This document shows positions 10,070-21,620 of a DNA stretch of 64,000 nucleotides, piece by piece. The DNA comes from Castanea sativa. Its lineage: Eukaryota; Streptophyta; Magnoliopsida; Fagales; Fagaceae. The notes below the pieces were generated by a model, which did not search any database, was not told the origin of the DNA, and saw nothing but the letters and a program-made list of their open reading frames with translations. A program made the position numbers and the translations under genes. Position 1 is the first letter of the stretch; each line of letters begins with the position of its first letter. The stretch is taken from positions 10,885,001 through 10,949,000 of the forward strand of contig NC_134013.1 in the NCBI RefSeq assembly GCF_040712315.1, given 5' to 3'.

Positions 10070-13000
10070 ATGGCTCCCGCCTCTAAAGACGACGGGTTGA
10101 AGAAGCTCGAATACCTGTCACTCGTCTCCAAGGTTTGCTCTGAACTCGAAACGCATTTAGGGTTTGGAGACAAAGTTCTCGCCGAGTTCATCACCGATTT
10201 GGGCCGAAACTGCGAGACCGTCGATGAATTCGACTCGAAGCTGAAAGAGAATGGTGCTGAGATGCCGGATTACTTTGTCCGTACGCTTTTGACGATTATC
10301 CACGCTATTCTTCCTCCGAAGCCGAAGGAATTGAAGAAGGAAAGCGTTGTGGACGGTGAGAAACCTAAGTATGGTGCCCTAGCGATTGCGGATAGTAGGG
10401 AAAGGGCTAAGGAGCTCAATAGGGAAATCGAAATGGAGGCCCGAGAGCGGCGTAGAGAGAGGGGAGAAGAAGAAGAAGCAGAAGATAGGCATAGAGGTAG
10501 AGATAGGGACAGAGATAGAGATAGAGATAGAGATAGAGGTAGAGATAGGGACAGAGATAGAGATCGAAACAGAGACGGAGAAAGGGATCGAGATAGAGAT
10601 AGAAGAGATAGGCGTGGTTACGATAGAGACGAGAGGCGTAGAGAAAGGGATGTTGAAGATGATGAGTATGATGATAGAAGAGATTACAGGAGTAAAGGAA
10701 GGCATGGTGATCGCCATGAGAAGTATAGGAGAGACGATGATGTGGTGAAGCATAGGAGAGACGATGAGAATGAAGATAATGGTGGTAATGTTGATCATAG
10801 GAGAGGCAATAGGGATCGGCGGAACCACTCGGATGAGCCGGAAGTGTATCAGGTTTACAAGGGAAGGGTTACGAGAGTGATGGACTCTGGCTGCTTCGTG
10901 CAATTGAGTGATTTTAAGGGGAAAGAGGGTATAGTACATGTTTCGCAGATTGCAACTCGGCGGATTACTAATGCCAAGGATGTTGTGAAACGGGATCAGG
11001 AGGTTTTTGTGAAGGTGATCTCTGTTTCGAACCAGAAGATGAGTCTTTCAATGAGGGATGTTGACCAGCATACTGGTAAGGATCTTCTTCCGCTGAAGAA
11101 GGGTCCGGAGGATGATTTGAATAGGGCAAACCCGTCTGGGACGAGGGAGGGGCCTACAACAAGGACGGGCCTTTCGGGGATTAGGATAGTGGAGGAGGAT
11201 GATGCTGTTCCTTCCCGTAGACCGCTGAAGAGGATGAGTTCGCCAGAGAAGTGGGAAGCCAAGCAGTTGATTGCTTCAGGTGTTTTGACTCTTGCAGACT
11301 ATCCCACTTATGATGAGGAAGGAGATGGATTGTTATATCAAGAAGAGGGTGCTGAGGAGGAGCTTGAGATTGAGATGAATGAGGATGAACCAGCGTTTCT
11401 ACATGGGCAGAGCAGGTATTCAATGGATATGTCACCTGTTAAAATTTTTAAGAATCCAGAAGGGTCTTTGAGTCGTGCAGCGGCACTTCAGTCTGCGCTT
11501 ATAAAGGAGCGTAGAGAAGTAAGAGAACAGCAGCAGAGAACTATGCTTGACTCTATTCCTAAGGATTTGAATCGTCCTTGGGAAGACCCTATGCCGGAGA
11601 CGGGTGAGAGGCATCTAGCACAGGAGCTTAGAGGTGTTGGTTTATCGGCATATGATATGCCTGAGTGGAAGAAGGATGCTTATGGGCAATCCCTTAGCTT
11701 TGGGCAGAGATCGAAGCTGTCCATTCAGGAGCAGAGGCAGAGCTTGCCAATCTACAAATTAAAGAAGGAACTCGTTCAGGCTGTGCATGAAAATCAGGTC
11801 CTAGTTGTAATTGGTGAGACTGGTTCGGGTAAGACAACTCAGGTAACTCAATATCTAGCAGAAGCTGGATACACAACCAATGGTAAAATTGGCTGTACTC
11901 AGCCCCGTAGGGTGGCTGCAATGTCTGTGGCTAAGAGGGTTGCTGAAGAGTTTGGTTGTCGTTTGGGTGAGGAAGTTGGATATGCTATTCGATTTGAAGA
12001 TTGTACTGGTCCGGATACTGTCATCAAGTACATGACTGATGGTATGCTTCTTAGGGAAATTTTGATCGATGAAAACCTTTCTCAGTACTCTGTTGTTATG
12101 CTTGATGAAGCACATGAGAGGACTATACACACGGATGTTCTTTTTGGATTACTCAAGCAACTAGTGAAACGGAGACCTGACCTTCGCTTGATTGTCACGT
12201 CTGCAACACTGGATGCGGAGAAGTTTTCAGGGTATTTCTTTAACTGTAATATATTTACAATTCCTGGTAGAACTTTTCCTGTTGAGATACTCTACACCAA
12301 ACAGCCAGAAAGTGATTACCTGGATGCATCCCTAATTACTGTGCTACAGATCCACTTGACAGAACCTGAAGGAGACATCCTTCTCTTCTTGACTGGTCAA
12401 GAGGAGATTGATTTTGCATGTCAGTCTCTTTATGAAAGGATGAAGGGGCTAGGTAAAAATGTTCCAGAATTGATTATTCTACCGGTTTATAGTGCGCTAC
12501 CAAGTGAAATGCAGTCAAGGATATTTGAGCCTGCACCTCCAGGGAAGAGGAAAGTGGTAGTTGCTACCAATATTGCTGAGGCATCTTTGACAATTGATGG
12601 AATTTATTATGTTATTGATCCTGGGTTTGCAAAGCAGAATGTGTATAACCCAAAGCAAGGGCTTGATTCGCTGGTCATAACTCCTATTTCACAAGCTTCA
12701 GCCAAGCAGCGAGCTGGGCGTGCTGGGCGTACAGGACCTGGGAAATGTTATCGTCTCTACACAGAGAGTGCATACCGCAATGAGATGTCCCCTACTTCAA
12801 TTCCTGAAATACAGAGGATAAATCTTGGGTTAACTACACTTACCATGAAAGCTATGGGGATAAATGATCTTCTGTCTTTTGATTTCATGGATCCACCTTC
12901 TCCCCAAGCTCTCATTTCTGCCATGGAACAGCTGTACAGTCTAGGAGCTCTTGATGAGGAGGGGCTTCTGACCAAATTGGGCCGGAAAATGGCAGAATTT

Positions 13001-14336
13001 CCTCTTGAACCACCATTATCTAAGATGCTGCTTGCCAGTGTGGACCTTGGATGCAGTGATGAGATTTTGACTATCATTGCAATGATTCAAACAGGGAATA
13101 TCTTCTACAGGCCTAGGGAGAAACAAGCACAAGCTGATCAGAAGAGGGCCAAGTTTTTCCAGCCAGAGGGAGACCATCTGACATTACTTGCGGTTTATGA
13201 GGCTTGGAAAAGTAATAACTTTTCTGGGCCCTGGTGTTTTGAGAACTTTGTTCAGTCTAGATCCTTGAGGAGGGCACAGGATGTCAGAAAACAGCTGCTC
13301 ACCATCATGGACAAGTATGCTTTCTATTTTCTTTTTAAGTTGTTCTATTATTTTCTGCCTTTATCTTTGCTCCAAGTGCTGCTTTCATATCTTCTGCAAA
13401 TTTTAGGCACCTGAGACTAATCTCTTGGGTGTCCTTGTGTAAATTGAGAATATTATTTCTTTTCATGCTTGAAAGAATAGTGTTTGTTGTCCATCCTAGT
13501 TTGGATACCACAATTATGATATTTGGTCCCTATGCACCAAATAGGTCAAATGGCATTTCCTGGCCTTTCCAAGGGAGACTTCCAGGGTTTGAGTCCCCCC
13601 CTCCCCCACTTAAAATGTAACAAACTGTGTGTCTGTGTGCTTTCAATCTGTGTAATATCAGGACTTTTCATGAGCCCTCATGCTTGCTGGCAGAGAAGTT
13701 TACTTTTTCCCTCATTATCCATTTAACTACTTGCAAAATTGGCAGCAAATGCTATAGAAAATTTTTAATTTGTTGATGTAGCTAATCATTGCTGTACCTT
13801 TTTGAATATCTAATTTTATGGGTGCCATATCTGTTCTACTGGTTCTGTTGATGAAGCAATAGGTGATTATTGTTTATAGTTTTTTGTCTGTGGAGCTTAC
13901 TTGACACAATTATACTGATATATGAAGTTTAAACCATTGCAGATATAAATTGGACGTAGTGGCTGCTGGGAGAAATTTTACAAAGATCCGAAAGGCGATT
14001 ACTGCAGGGTTCTTTTTCCATGCATCTAGAAAGGACCCACAAGAGGGCTATAGGACCCTAGTAGAGAACCAACCGGTCTATATACATCCAAGCAGTGCTC
14101 TTTTCCAGAGGCAACCTGACTGGGTCATCTACCATGAGCTGGTGATGACTACAAAGGAGTACATGCGAGAGGTCACAGTTATAGATCCTAAATGGCTCGT
14201 GGAACTGGCACCTAGATTTTTCAAAGTAGCAGATTCTACAAAGTTGAGCAAGCGAAAACGACAAGAAAGGATTGAGCCACTCTATGACAGATATCATGAG
14301 CCGAATTCTTGGCGTTTGAGTAAACGCCGTGCTTGA
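10070..14336 (+). CDS. DEAH5: Pre-mRNA-splicing factor ATP-dependent RNA helicase DEAH5 (PRP22 homologue)
   Basis: Two exons, 10070-13314 and 13943-14336, join AA|A (Lys-Tyr-Lys) across one 628-bp intron and encode 1,212 residues, close to Arabidopsis DEAH5/ESP3 (about 1,170). Order of domains: PWI-like N-terminal helix bundle (about residues 10-95); a very charged RD/RE-rich region (about 130-255); S1 RNA-binding domain (about 258-330); helicase core with motif I GETGSGKT (582-589), TQPRRVAA (from 610), DEAH (679-682), SAT (711-713) and motif [14 protein letters not shown] (880-891); then the ratchet/winged-helix and OB-fold C-terminal part, ending in a basic tail. PRP22 helicases release spliced mRNA from the spliceosome after exon ligation, in the nucleus; Arabidopsis DEAH5/ESP3 mutants have RNA-processing defects. 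All motifs are intact and no frame break was seen. The frame reads on into the intron to 13414, but the conserved C-terminal exon shows the splice is used. Confidence 0.95.
10490..10625 (+). repeat. In-frame purine-rich GATAGA-type repeat inside DEAH5
   Basis: This stretch consists of imperfect AGAGATAGAGATAG units that encode alternating Arg-Asp and Arg-Glu residues. It is coding, but its low complexity makes it prone to length change, and it also produces spurious open frames on both strands. Arg-Asp/Glu-rich linkers before the S1 domain are normal for plant and animal PRP22 proteins. Confidence 0.8.
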
Positions 14337-16103
14337 GATGTATTAACGTTATTCATTTTGATTATGAGTATTGCTGTAAATGCTGTTTTCCTTGTATAAT
14401 TTTCTGATTATATTTTGACTTGCTAGAGACCCTTGAAATGATAATGATCAAAAGTTTTCCCAAATTTTAGAGGTTGGGTCATTTGCTGGTTTTCAGTTAA
14501 CACTTATCTTAGTTTAACATTACTGCTATTAATTGAAGTTATGACTCTTGACTTAACTTTGTCTGTTCAATCCAAAATATTAAGGAACTTATCCTCTTAG
14601 TCTGTAAGTGGTTTGCTTCTGTAATAGGGGATATGCAAAGAATACTTGCTGAAATCTTTAAAATGGACTTGTCAGACTCTGGTTGACTATGGTTTCTTCC
14701 CCCAGATTCAGTCCTTGGTAGCTTTACATTTTTCTTAGTTATATGAATTCTTTATCTGAACAGAATTTGGATGAAGTTTGGGGTGTTCTTTTATCTGCTG
14801 CAGTGAAGACCCAAGACTCTATGATGTTGCAGCCTAGGTTTTTGAGTATATGTGAGGCAAATATTTATTGCAAAAGCTGTGAACTGGTCCTTGCAGCTTC
14901 AAGTTGTGGAATCTAAACTACGATGGAGCATGAGTATCCAAGAATCTGTCGAGGTAGGTATCTTTCCTTACAAAGCCAGAGTATTTCTTTTACCTTTGCG
15001 CATGCATTTTGTCAGTTTCCTCATTTGTTTAGTTCACCAGTCAGGATTATCATTTTGGCTTTTATCCTATTATGACTATATTTAATTACTCCATAATCAT
15101 CATTTCTTATTGCTTCATTACGAACTTTACGGGGTTGGACTTAAATAATTTAAGTATATGCATCCTCTTCAGCTATCCTAGGATTCATTATTATGTGTTG
15201 TGTATGCCAATGTTAATCTCTCATCTATACATATTTAATAAGGGAGGCATAGCCATAAGTTCAGCTTAGCCTCCTATTAAGCCACTTCAGACGTATGAAA
15301 ATCTTGTCACCCCTCTCCCTTTCTCTTTGCTTGCAGAATGTTGTCCCTTCTTAATTTTCATCCATCTTAACCTTTGAGGCGTTGAATTGAAGGCCAAATG
15401 AACCAGTGTAACATTCCATGCAGGAGTCACTCCATATTACAATATCTATCTATATATGATTTCATCTCTCCCCCTCTCAGCCCTTCCTTTCTCCTTTAAA
15501 CCAATTTGCCTCGAGTATTGACTCTCTTTGTTGCACTTCCCTTTCCCGATCTCCCTTCAACTCAGTCTCTATGAATTTGAATCGTGTTACTCCGAATCGA
15601 AGCCTCTGATGATGGGTATGACAGACACAAATAGGGGAATTTCTCTTCTGAAGAAGCATGTTGAGTGGCTTTGATTTCACCTTTGAATTCTGATTCAGAG
15701 TAAGCTAAGAAATTTGCAGCGTTTTGTATATGTTATTTTGGTATTATCTCGTGATTATTTGTTATTTTTGAATGCCATATGTTCAATGAATCCCAGCGTT
15801 CTGTATATGGTTTGATAATTAAATTAAACGAAAAAAACCTCTTCAGATGATGCTGAGGGGAAGGGTAGTTATCAAAAAATAAAAAAGGAAAAAAGAAGAC
15901 GATCTTCTTGTGTTGTCTGCCATAGATTTACTCAAACAGGTAAGGGTAATGGCTTGTTTCCATTTTATTGAGTTTCTTTAAATTGCTTAATTCTACTCTG
16001 TGTAGAACCTGCTGTACAATTGATATGTGCATTACATAGGCATGTGATAACCTCTGTTGAGGATGGATGGACGTTTTTATCATCTGTAATCAAATAGGAA
16101 GCT
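14337..16103. other. DEAH5 3' region and intergenic DNA with exon-like fragments
   Basis: The first part is presumably the DEAH5 3' UTR. At about 14762-14953 a segment with an acceptor-like CAG before it and a donor-like GAG|GTAGGT after it could be an untranslated 3' exon, but its frame has no recognisable similarity. At 15470-15700 a C/T-rich block and at 15846-15940 a short open stretch ending CAG|GTAAGG look transcript-like. I could not connect them into a gene and make no functional claim. Confidence 0.35.
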
Positions 16104-16221
16104 TTGGATTCTAATTAGCTCAATTGGTAAAGTCTTTGATGATTGAATGAGAGAGTGCGGGTTAAATCACTTCAGAGTTAACAATCACTTTTACCTATAA
16201 AAAGAAAAAAGAAAAAAAAAA
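16104..16221 (+). mobile_element. Short tRNA-derived SINE with an 18-bp target duplication
   Basis: GTAATCAAATAGGAAGCT occurs at 16086-16103 and again at 16222-16239, exactly flanking the insert. The insert has a box A-like TAGCTCAATTGGTAAAG, a degenerate box B (GGGTTAAATCAC) and an A-rich tail with G interruptions. It is a retroposed SINE, only 118 bp. The perfect long duplication suggests a fairly recent insertion. A related tRNA-like head lies inside the Helitron near 6824. Confidence 0.85.
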
Positions 16222-17458
16222 GTAATCAAATAGGAAGCTGAAGTTGTTTATCATCAAGTCCTGAGTTGTATGCTCATGTTGGAAATAGTTTTATTTAATT
16301 ATTTGGCCATGTTAAAAAATTGAAGTCTAGATTTGGTATATGGAACAGCACTGTCTGCGTATTTGCATCTTAAAGCTTTTACAGCTTGAAGTTTGATACT
16401 GAGTCACTAGAAGTTGGAAAAAAACCGAACTATTTGCTTGCTTGGAAGTTGAAATAACCAATCTCTCTTGTATGCTTAATAGTTTTTACTTTGAGTTGAG
16501 TCGTATTAAAATGTGAGTTATTAGGACTAAAAGAGAGAGAAGGAGAAAAGAAGTGGAGAGAGAGAAAGATTTGAGAGAAGGTATAGGGTTGCGTTATGCT
16601 CTCTAGCCCATATTTATATTAGGGTTTTTGCCATGACTAAGAGGATATCCTTATGCTAACTTAAAATAACAGGCTAATTTAAAAAATATGGAGCAAATCT
16701 TAAGACTTTTGCGTTATCATTGATAATGCTCTGAACTGAAACATACAATGATGTCACTTTGGATCTATAAAGTTGCTCTGTCAAACTTCATTGTCAGTGT
16801 CTTCCATCGTAATTGTGAGAAACCAGATCACCTTATGTAAATAAATTGTCATGGTGGCTTTTTATTTCAAGATATTACTGCTTTGGATGAAGTAATTCCC
16901 TTACTAAATTTATTTCAGATTACTTCTGCGTAGTTATTTATTATTCATAAATCTTGAAATAACTGTACCTGAAGTTCCTTTTCCTGGTTGAATAATTTTC
17001 AATTTGAAATATTTATAATCCTGGTCCTGACCAAAAAAAAGAAAAGAACAGCTTAGAAAGGACTTCAATTTAAGATGCTTGGTATTGATTGCAAGAGAAT
17101 CATGGATGATGAGCATGCTCTTCGAATTCACAGATACAATAATAAGCCTCTCTAGCTGTATACAAGCCAGAGCTCTTGCCTGAAGAGGATGTTAACCAGT
17201 GACTGCTCTGCCTGAGAGTTGAGACTCGAGGATGATCCTCTGCTCATTGTTGATGGTATGTTTCTTTGTTTTGTCTTCATTACTCTAAAATTTACTTGTC
17301 AACAAAAAATTGTCAAGCTTAATGTTGTTCCCATAAAATCATCATTGGTCCCTGATATTGTTCTGTGGTTGTCATCATTTGAGCAAAGTAACACAACCCA
17401 GTAACTCTGGTATCACAGCGAGCGTTCTATATTCCACACTTGGAATAATGCACAGAAC
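16222..17458. other. Intergenic, no gene recognised
   Basis: There is a GA-rich stretch at about 16530-16570 and otherwise ordinary AT-rich sequence. A short open piece near 17100-17210 has no recognisable similarity and no convincing splice partners. The last eight bases (17451-17458) are the left target duplication of the following hAT element. Confidence 0.4.
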
Positions 17459-18912
17459 TAGGGTGTGCACGGTTTGGTCAGTGCGGTTTTTTTTTCAAAT
17501 TTATTACCAAACCGATAGAGATCGGTTTTTTCATAATTGAAACCAATGCACACTGCCAAGGGTTGGTTTTTTGACTTATAGCAGTACGGTTTTTTGCGGT
17601 CGGTTTAGTTGGTTTGGTTGGTTTGAAATATTAAAAAAAAAACTGTTTTTTTTTAATAATAAAAAAATTGGGCTTTCAAGCCCAATTTCAATATATCAAC
17701 TTGTTCAAGATTTCAAGTAAATGCAAACTGATTTTTTATTTAGCAAGCCATAAGAAATCTAGTCACATAAAACAGAAGCAAAAGAAAAGTCAAATTAAAA
17801 AAAAAGAAGTAAAAATGCCAAATAATATTTTTCTACGTCCGGCCAACACACAAAAGCATATTCCAATGCATACTTATACCATAATTACTCATTACTCAAT
17901 CAGACACTAACAATATGTATTACTCCATCTCAATATATATAACCTAAACAACTATAATCAGAATGTAATGCAAATAAAATTAATATCAACTTCCATATAT
18001 AAATAAATAAATAATTAATTTTTTTTACCAAAGAAATGTTTTACCATGAATATATACTACAACAAATAAACAAAAGCCAATGCCTAATAGGTAGTATGGC
18101 AGTACCACAGTAGTTACACTAAGTAGCTCAAAATCCCCAAGTCAAAAAATATAAAAATACAAATACAAAAGTACTGAAAAAAAAAATGAAAATACTAAGC
18201 AATATGTTGAATCATTAGTGATTATAGCTCAAAATCTTTCTTAGTGAATGATTGAAGAGTAATAGCTCTCTTAGTCTACCTCAAAATCAAATTGCTGGAA
18301 AAAAAAAAGATGTCAATTCTCGTGGACTTGTATAGAGAGAGAGAAGAAACGGGTTAATTGTTTGTGACTATGAAACTCACCAGCGGTGTTGCGGTGGACT
18401 GGTAGGGGGTGAGCACTGAGCAGCAACTTCAGTGTTGCAGCAGCAGCAACAAAGAGACGAGAGAGAAAGAGAGAGTTCTAAGATAGGTTATGAGAAAAAA
18501 ACCATTTATATGCTTGTTAAAATTTATAATCCTAAAGTAAAATTATGTCGTTTTATTGTTTTATTTTTATTTTTAAATAGCCCTATTAAACTGAAATGTT
18601 CCGTTTCATTAAGTCATATATTAGGAAATGAGGATCATAGATTCATAGCATCATCGTCTTTATTAGAATTGGACTCAGATCAGAAGAACTGGAGAAGCCG
18701 AGAAGTGAAGAACGATATACATACATGTATCAGTTCGGTTCGGCATGTATCGGTTTTAAATTTCCAGCTCCAGTGACTACACCGCATTGGCATTGGGATT
18801 CCCTTCGTGCTCTGATCGTCGGCATCGACTTCATCGGTTGATTGCAATGGCGGTGCGGGACGATTGGCACCAGTCGGTTGGATCAATGCTGGTGACTTTC
18901 TACTCACCCCTA
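17459..18912. mobile_element. Non-autonomous hAT element, 1,454 bp, perfect 8-bp TSD
   Basis: CACAGAAC is present at 17451-17458 and 18913-18920, directly flanking ends that read TAGGGTGTGCACGG on the left and, inverted, TAGGGGTGAGTAGAA on the right. An 8-bp duplication with a short TAGGGGTG-type terminus is diagnostic for hAT transposons. Subterminal regions are rich in CGGTTTGGT/ACCAAACCG motifs, likely transposase-binding repeats, including a further cluster near 18732-18760. Open frames inside are short and do not resemble a hAT transposase, so the element is a deletion derivative or MITE-like. Confidence 0.88.
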
Positions 18913-19292
18913 CACAGAACCTCTATATATGAAATACAAGTGGATAGAGGTTCTTTTATTTTATGACAAAGTTTTAATCATTGGAAAAAACTAGGTGTAT
19001 GGTGTCACTCCATTTAAATCAATTCAAGTAATTATTCTCTTTATATGGTGGAATGAAATTTTAAATAAAGATTACCATATATTTTTGAGAGTATCAAAAT
19101 CATATCTTTTCCATAGATGAATATTGTATATATAATATCCTAAACGACGTCTCCAGTAATTAATTTTCAATAATACAGACAATTTTTTTTTGAACCAACG
19201 GTAGTATAGCCAAGCTTTTGATTCCATTGTTTTCCAAGTATCGCATTGATGATTTTATCGCACTGCTTTTTGAATGTTCAATCCTAACAGCT

Positions 19293-19478
19293 ATTACCAC
19301 ACGAGGGTGTGGCTTGATGATAAGAGTCCTTGTTCTGCACCCAAAGAGGAGCGGTTCGAGCGATAACTCTAACAAGGCTCGTGTGGTAAACGTAGTATTA
19401 CTTATTGCCGTCACGTGGCGTGGGATCGATGAGCCCACACCGGAGACCCCCTTCTTTTCATTCAGCAAAAAAAAAAAA
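19293..19478 (+). mobile_element. tRNA-derived SINE with 12-bp target duplication
   Basis: ATCCTAACAGCT flanks the insert at 19281-19292 and 19479-19490. The body has GGGTGTGGCTTGATGATAAG (box A-like) and GGTTCGAGCGATA (box B-like) about 30 bp further on, a non-tRNA part with CACGTGGCGTGGGATCGATG, and a terminal A-run after TTCAGC. The architecture is that of a plant SINE. The open frames seen across it on both strands are not genes. Confidence 0.85.
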
Positions 19479-19533
19479 ATCCTAACAGCTGTTAGATTTT
19501 AAATTGTCCTATTCTAACAATTGAATTACCATA

Positions 19534-19534
<1 letters not shown>

Positions 19535-19567
<33 letters not shown>
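19535..19567. repeat. (ATT)n microsatellite
   Basis: Eleven uninterrupted ATT/TTA units in otherwise AT-rich intergenic DNA. Confidence 0.9.
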
Positions 19568-20314
19568 TACAAATGGATGCCTTTAAGACATTTATTAATC
19601 ATTCATTTTTTTAAAACTTTTTATGGGAAATTTTTTATGAGTACCTATTAACCAGGTTCATATAAAATTGGGTTAAAGTTACTTGGGTTAAATAAATATT
19701 ACAACTACTTAACTTGGATCCTCTCCTAGTAAAGAACTTTTTTTTTTTTTTTTGGTTGATAACAAGGGTGCTTAGATTTGTTTGAACATCTAACTATCTC
19801 CTTAGGCATGTGCAGTTTTCTCGTCCCACACACACCGGGTAATATAGGGAGGAGTCCCTTAGGATGGTCCTAAGATGATGACAAGAGCTTTCAAATCCAG
19901 GATTTAATAAATATCATAAAACCTTAAGAACTACTAATAATTGCTAATGTAGGAAGTTCAGTGTAAAACTTTTTTTCTTTTTTCTTTTTTGGCTTGAATA
20001 GCTTAAGCCTACTGTTAGTTGATTATGGGTGTAACAAGTGGCTCAATCATTAAGGCTATGTTTGGTTGGGTGGATTTTGGGAATAATGGAAAAAATGAGT
20101 GGAAAATAGGAAAGAAAATGAGTAGGAGGAGTGTTTGGTTGGGAGGGGGAGGAGGAGAGAAAAGTAGTGGGGGCTAGCTATTTTCTCTATAAGCCCACCA
20201 AATCTCAATCTCTCCAAAATGGGAAGAAAATTGGAGTGAAAATAGGGGGCAAATTGTTAGACTAAAATGCCCCCCTTCCAATATTACAAGGTTATGCTTC
20301 TTCTTCTTTTTTGT

Positions 20315-21620
20315 GGCAAAAATACTATTTTGGTCCTTACATTTTGAGGTCACAGTCAATTTGGTCCTTACATTTTTGTAGTCATCGATTTGGTCCTTGA
20401 TATTTACAACTTGCAGTCGATTTGGTCCTTACTGTTAAATCATTAACAGAAAAAGTTTACGTGGCAAACGGTGTTCATAGTTGGCACACATGTGGCTAAT
20501 AAATTAATAAAAAAGTTAATTGTTATGAAGAAAAAAGCCACATTAAAAAATAAAATAAAATTTTGAAAGGATGAATTAAAAAAAATTCCCCAGCTTTTCT
20601 TACACTTTCTTGGCAACCAAACACAACCTAGAAACACCAATATCAACTTAGCTATTCTTACACTTTCAAGTTTCAAGTCACCCATATCAACCACCGACCA
20701 AATAAACCACACAAATTGACAAGAATAAACACTGAAACAGTTACCAAAATCATACCTATATCGTTTTTTCGATTCAAACCCAGCAAGCTTTTTTACTTTT
20801 TATGCGTTTTCTTCCGAGTTTGGGCTTCTAGATTTTGTTAAATTCTTGTTTTATTGCTGGATTTGATTCAATTCACGTTTCTAGGTGTGTTTGGAATGAT
20901 TTGGATTTCATGGGTTTTTATAAGTGATTTCAAAACAAGAATTTAGACTTAAACCCGTCCAAGCATGTTTGTTTATAAATGATTGCACCACTGAGCCAAA
21001 GCTTAAGGTTTGCATTGTAATAATCAATCTTTAATAAAAAAAAAAAAAATTGAATTGCCTTTGTGGTGGTTGCCATTACAAACACAAATCTAACCTAGAA
21101 CCCAGTGACCTATTCAACCACCATTTACACCAAATCCCCAAAATCCCAAATCAAGTCACGCCCACCAAGTCACCCACACAGCTTGTACAAATAGACAACA
21201 CCCCCCACTCGAACATAAAATAGGTAAGGAACAAAGAATAAATAAAAGTGACAAAAAGACTAAGCACTGCTGAGCACCATTGGTGGAGGCGCCGCTGTGC
21301 ACCGCCGCCGACATCCGCTTGGATCTCGGAAAACACAACTGACATCCGACTGTCAATCCCCTGAAACCCAGTAAATATCGCCCAGTACAACTCTTCCATG
21401 AATTTTTAATATTTATTAAAAATATTTTTTCTTAACCACATCAGCATTAAGTGTCCAGCTATGTACACCGTTTGCTATATAAGCATTTTCCGTTAGTAAG
21501 ATAATGGTAATGACCAAATTGAATGTATGAAAATAACAGAGGCCAAATTAATTGCTATCAAAATATAGGGACTAAATTGACTGCAACTCCAAAATATAGA
21601 GACCAAAATGGTGTTTTCGC
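20315..21620. mobile_element. Long-TIR Mutator-like (MULE) non-autonomous element, about 1.3 kb
   Basis: The left 180 bp and right 150 bp are inverted copies of each other. Matching blocks from outside in are ATTTTGGTCCTTACATTTTG / inverse of CAAAATATAGAGACCAAAAT, then CAGTCAATTTGGTCC / inverse of GACTAAATTGACTGCAA, then GTTAAATCATTAACAG versus the CCGTTAGTAAGATAATGG region, then GGCAAACGGTG / CACCGTTTGC. Repeated TTTGGTCC units at 20-50 bp spacing are typical of long TIRs in this repeat class. The interior has no transposase. A half-element of the same family lies at about 29910-30120. Target duplications are obscured by flanking T-runs. Confidence 0.7.

Noticed and set aside
10379..10939. 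Long minus-strand open frame (186 codons, Ile/Ser-rich) opposite DEAH5
   Set aside because: It is the complement of the GATAGA-type repeat that encodes the RD/RE region; composition is repetitive and no domain is visible.
13315..13414. Read-through of DEAH5 exon 1 to a hydrophobic C-terminus
   Set aside because: This is intron sequence; the donor at 13315 and acceptor before 13943 join to a conserved PRP22 C-terminal exon in phase.
14762..14953. Exon-like open piece downstream of DEAH5
   Set aside because: Acceptor- and donor-like signals exist, but the peptide resembles nothing known and contains no conserved motif; at most an untranslated exon.
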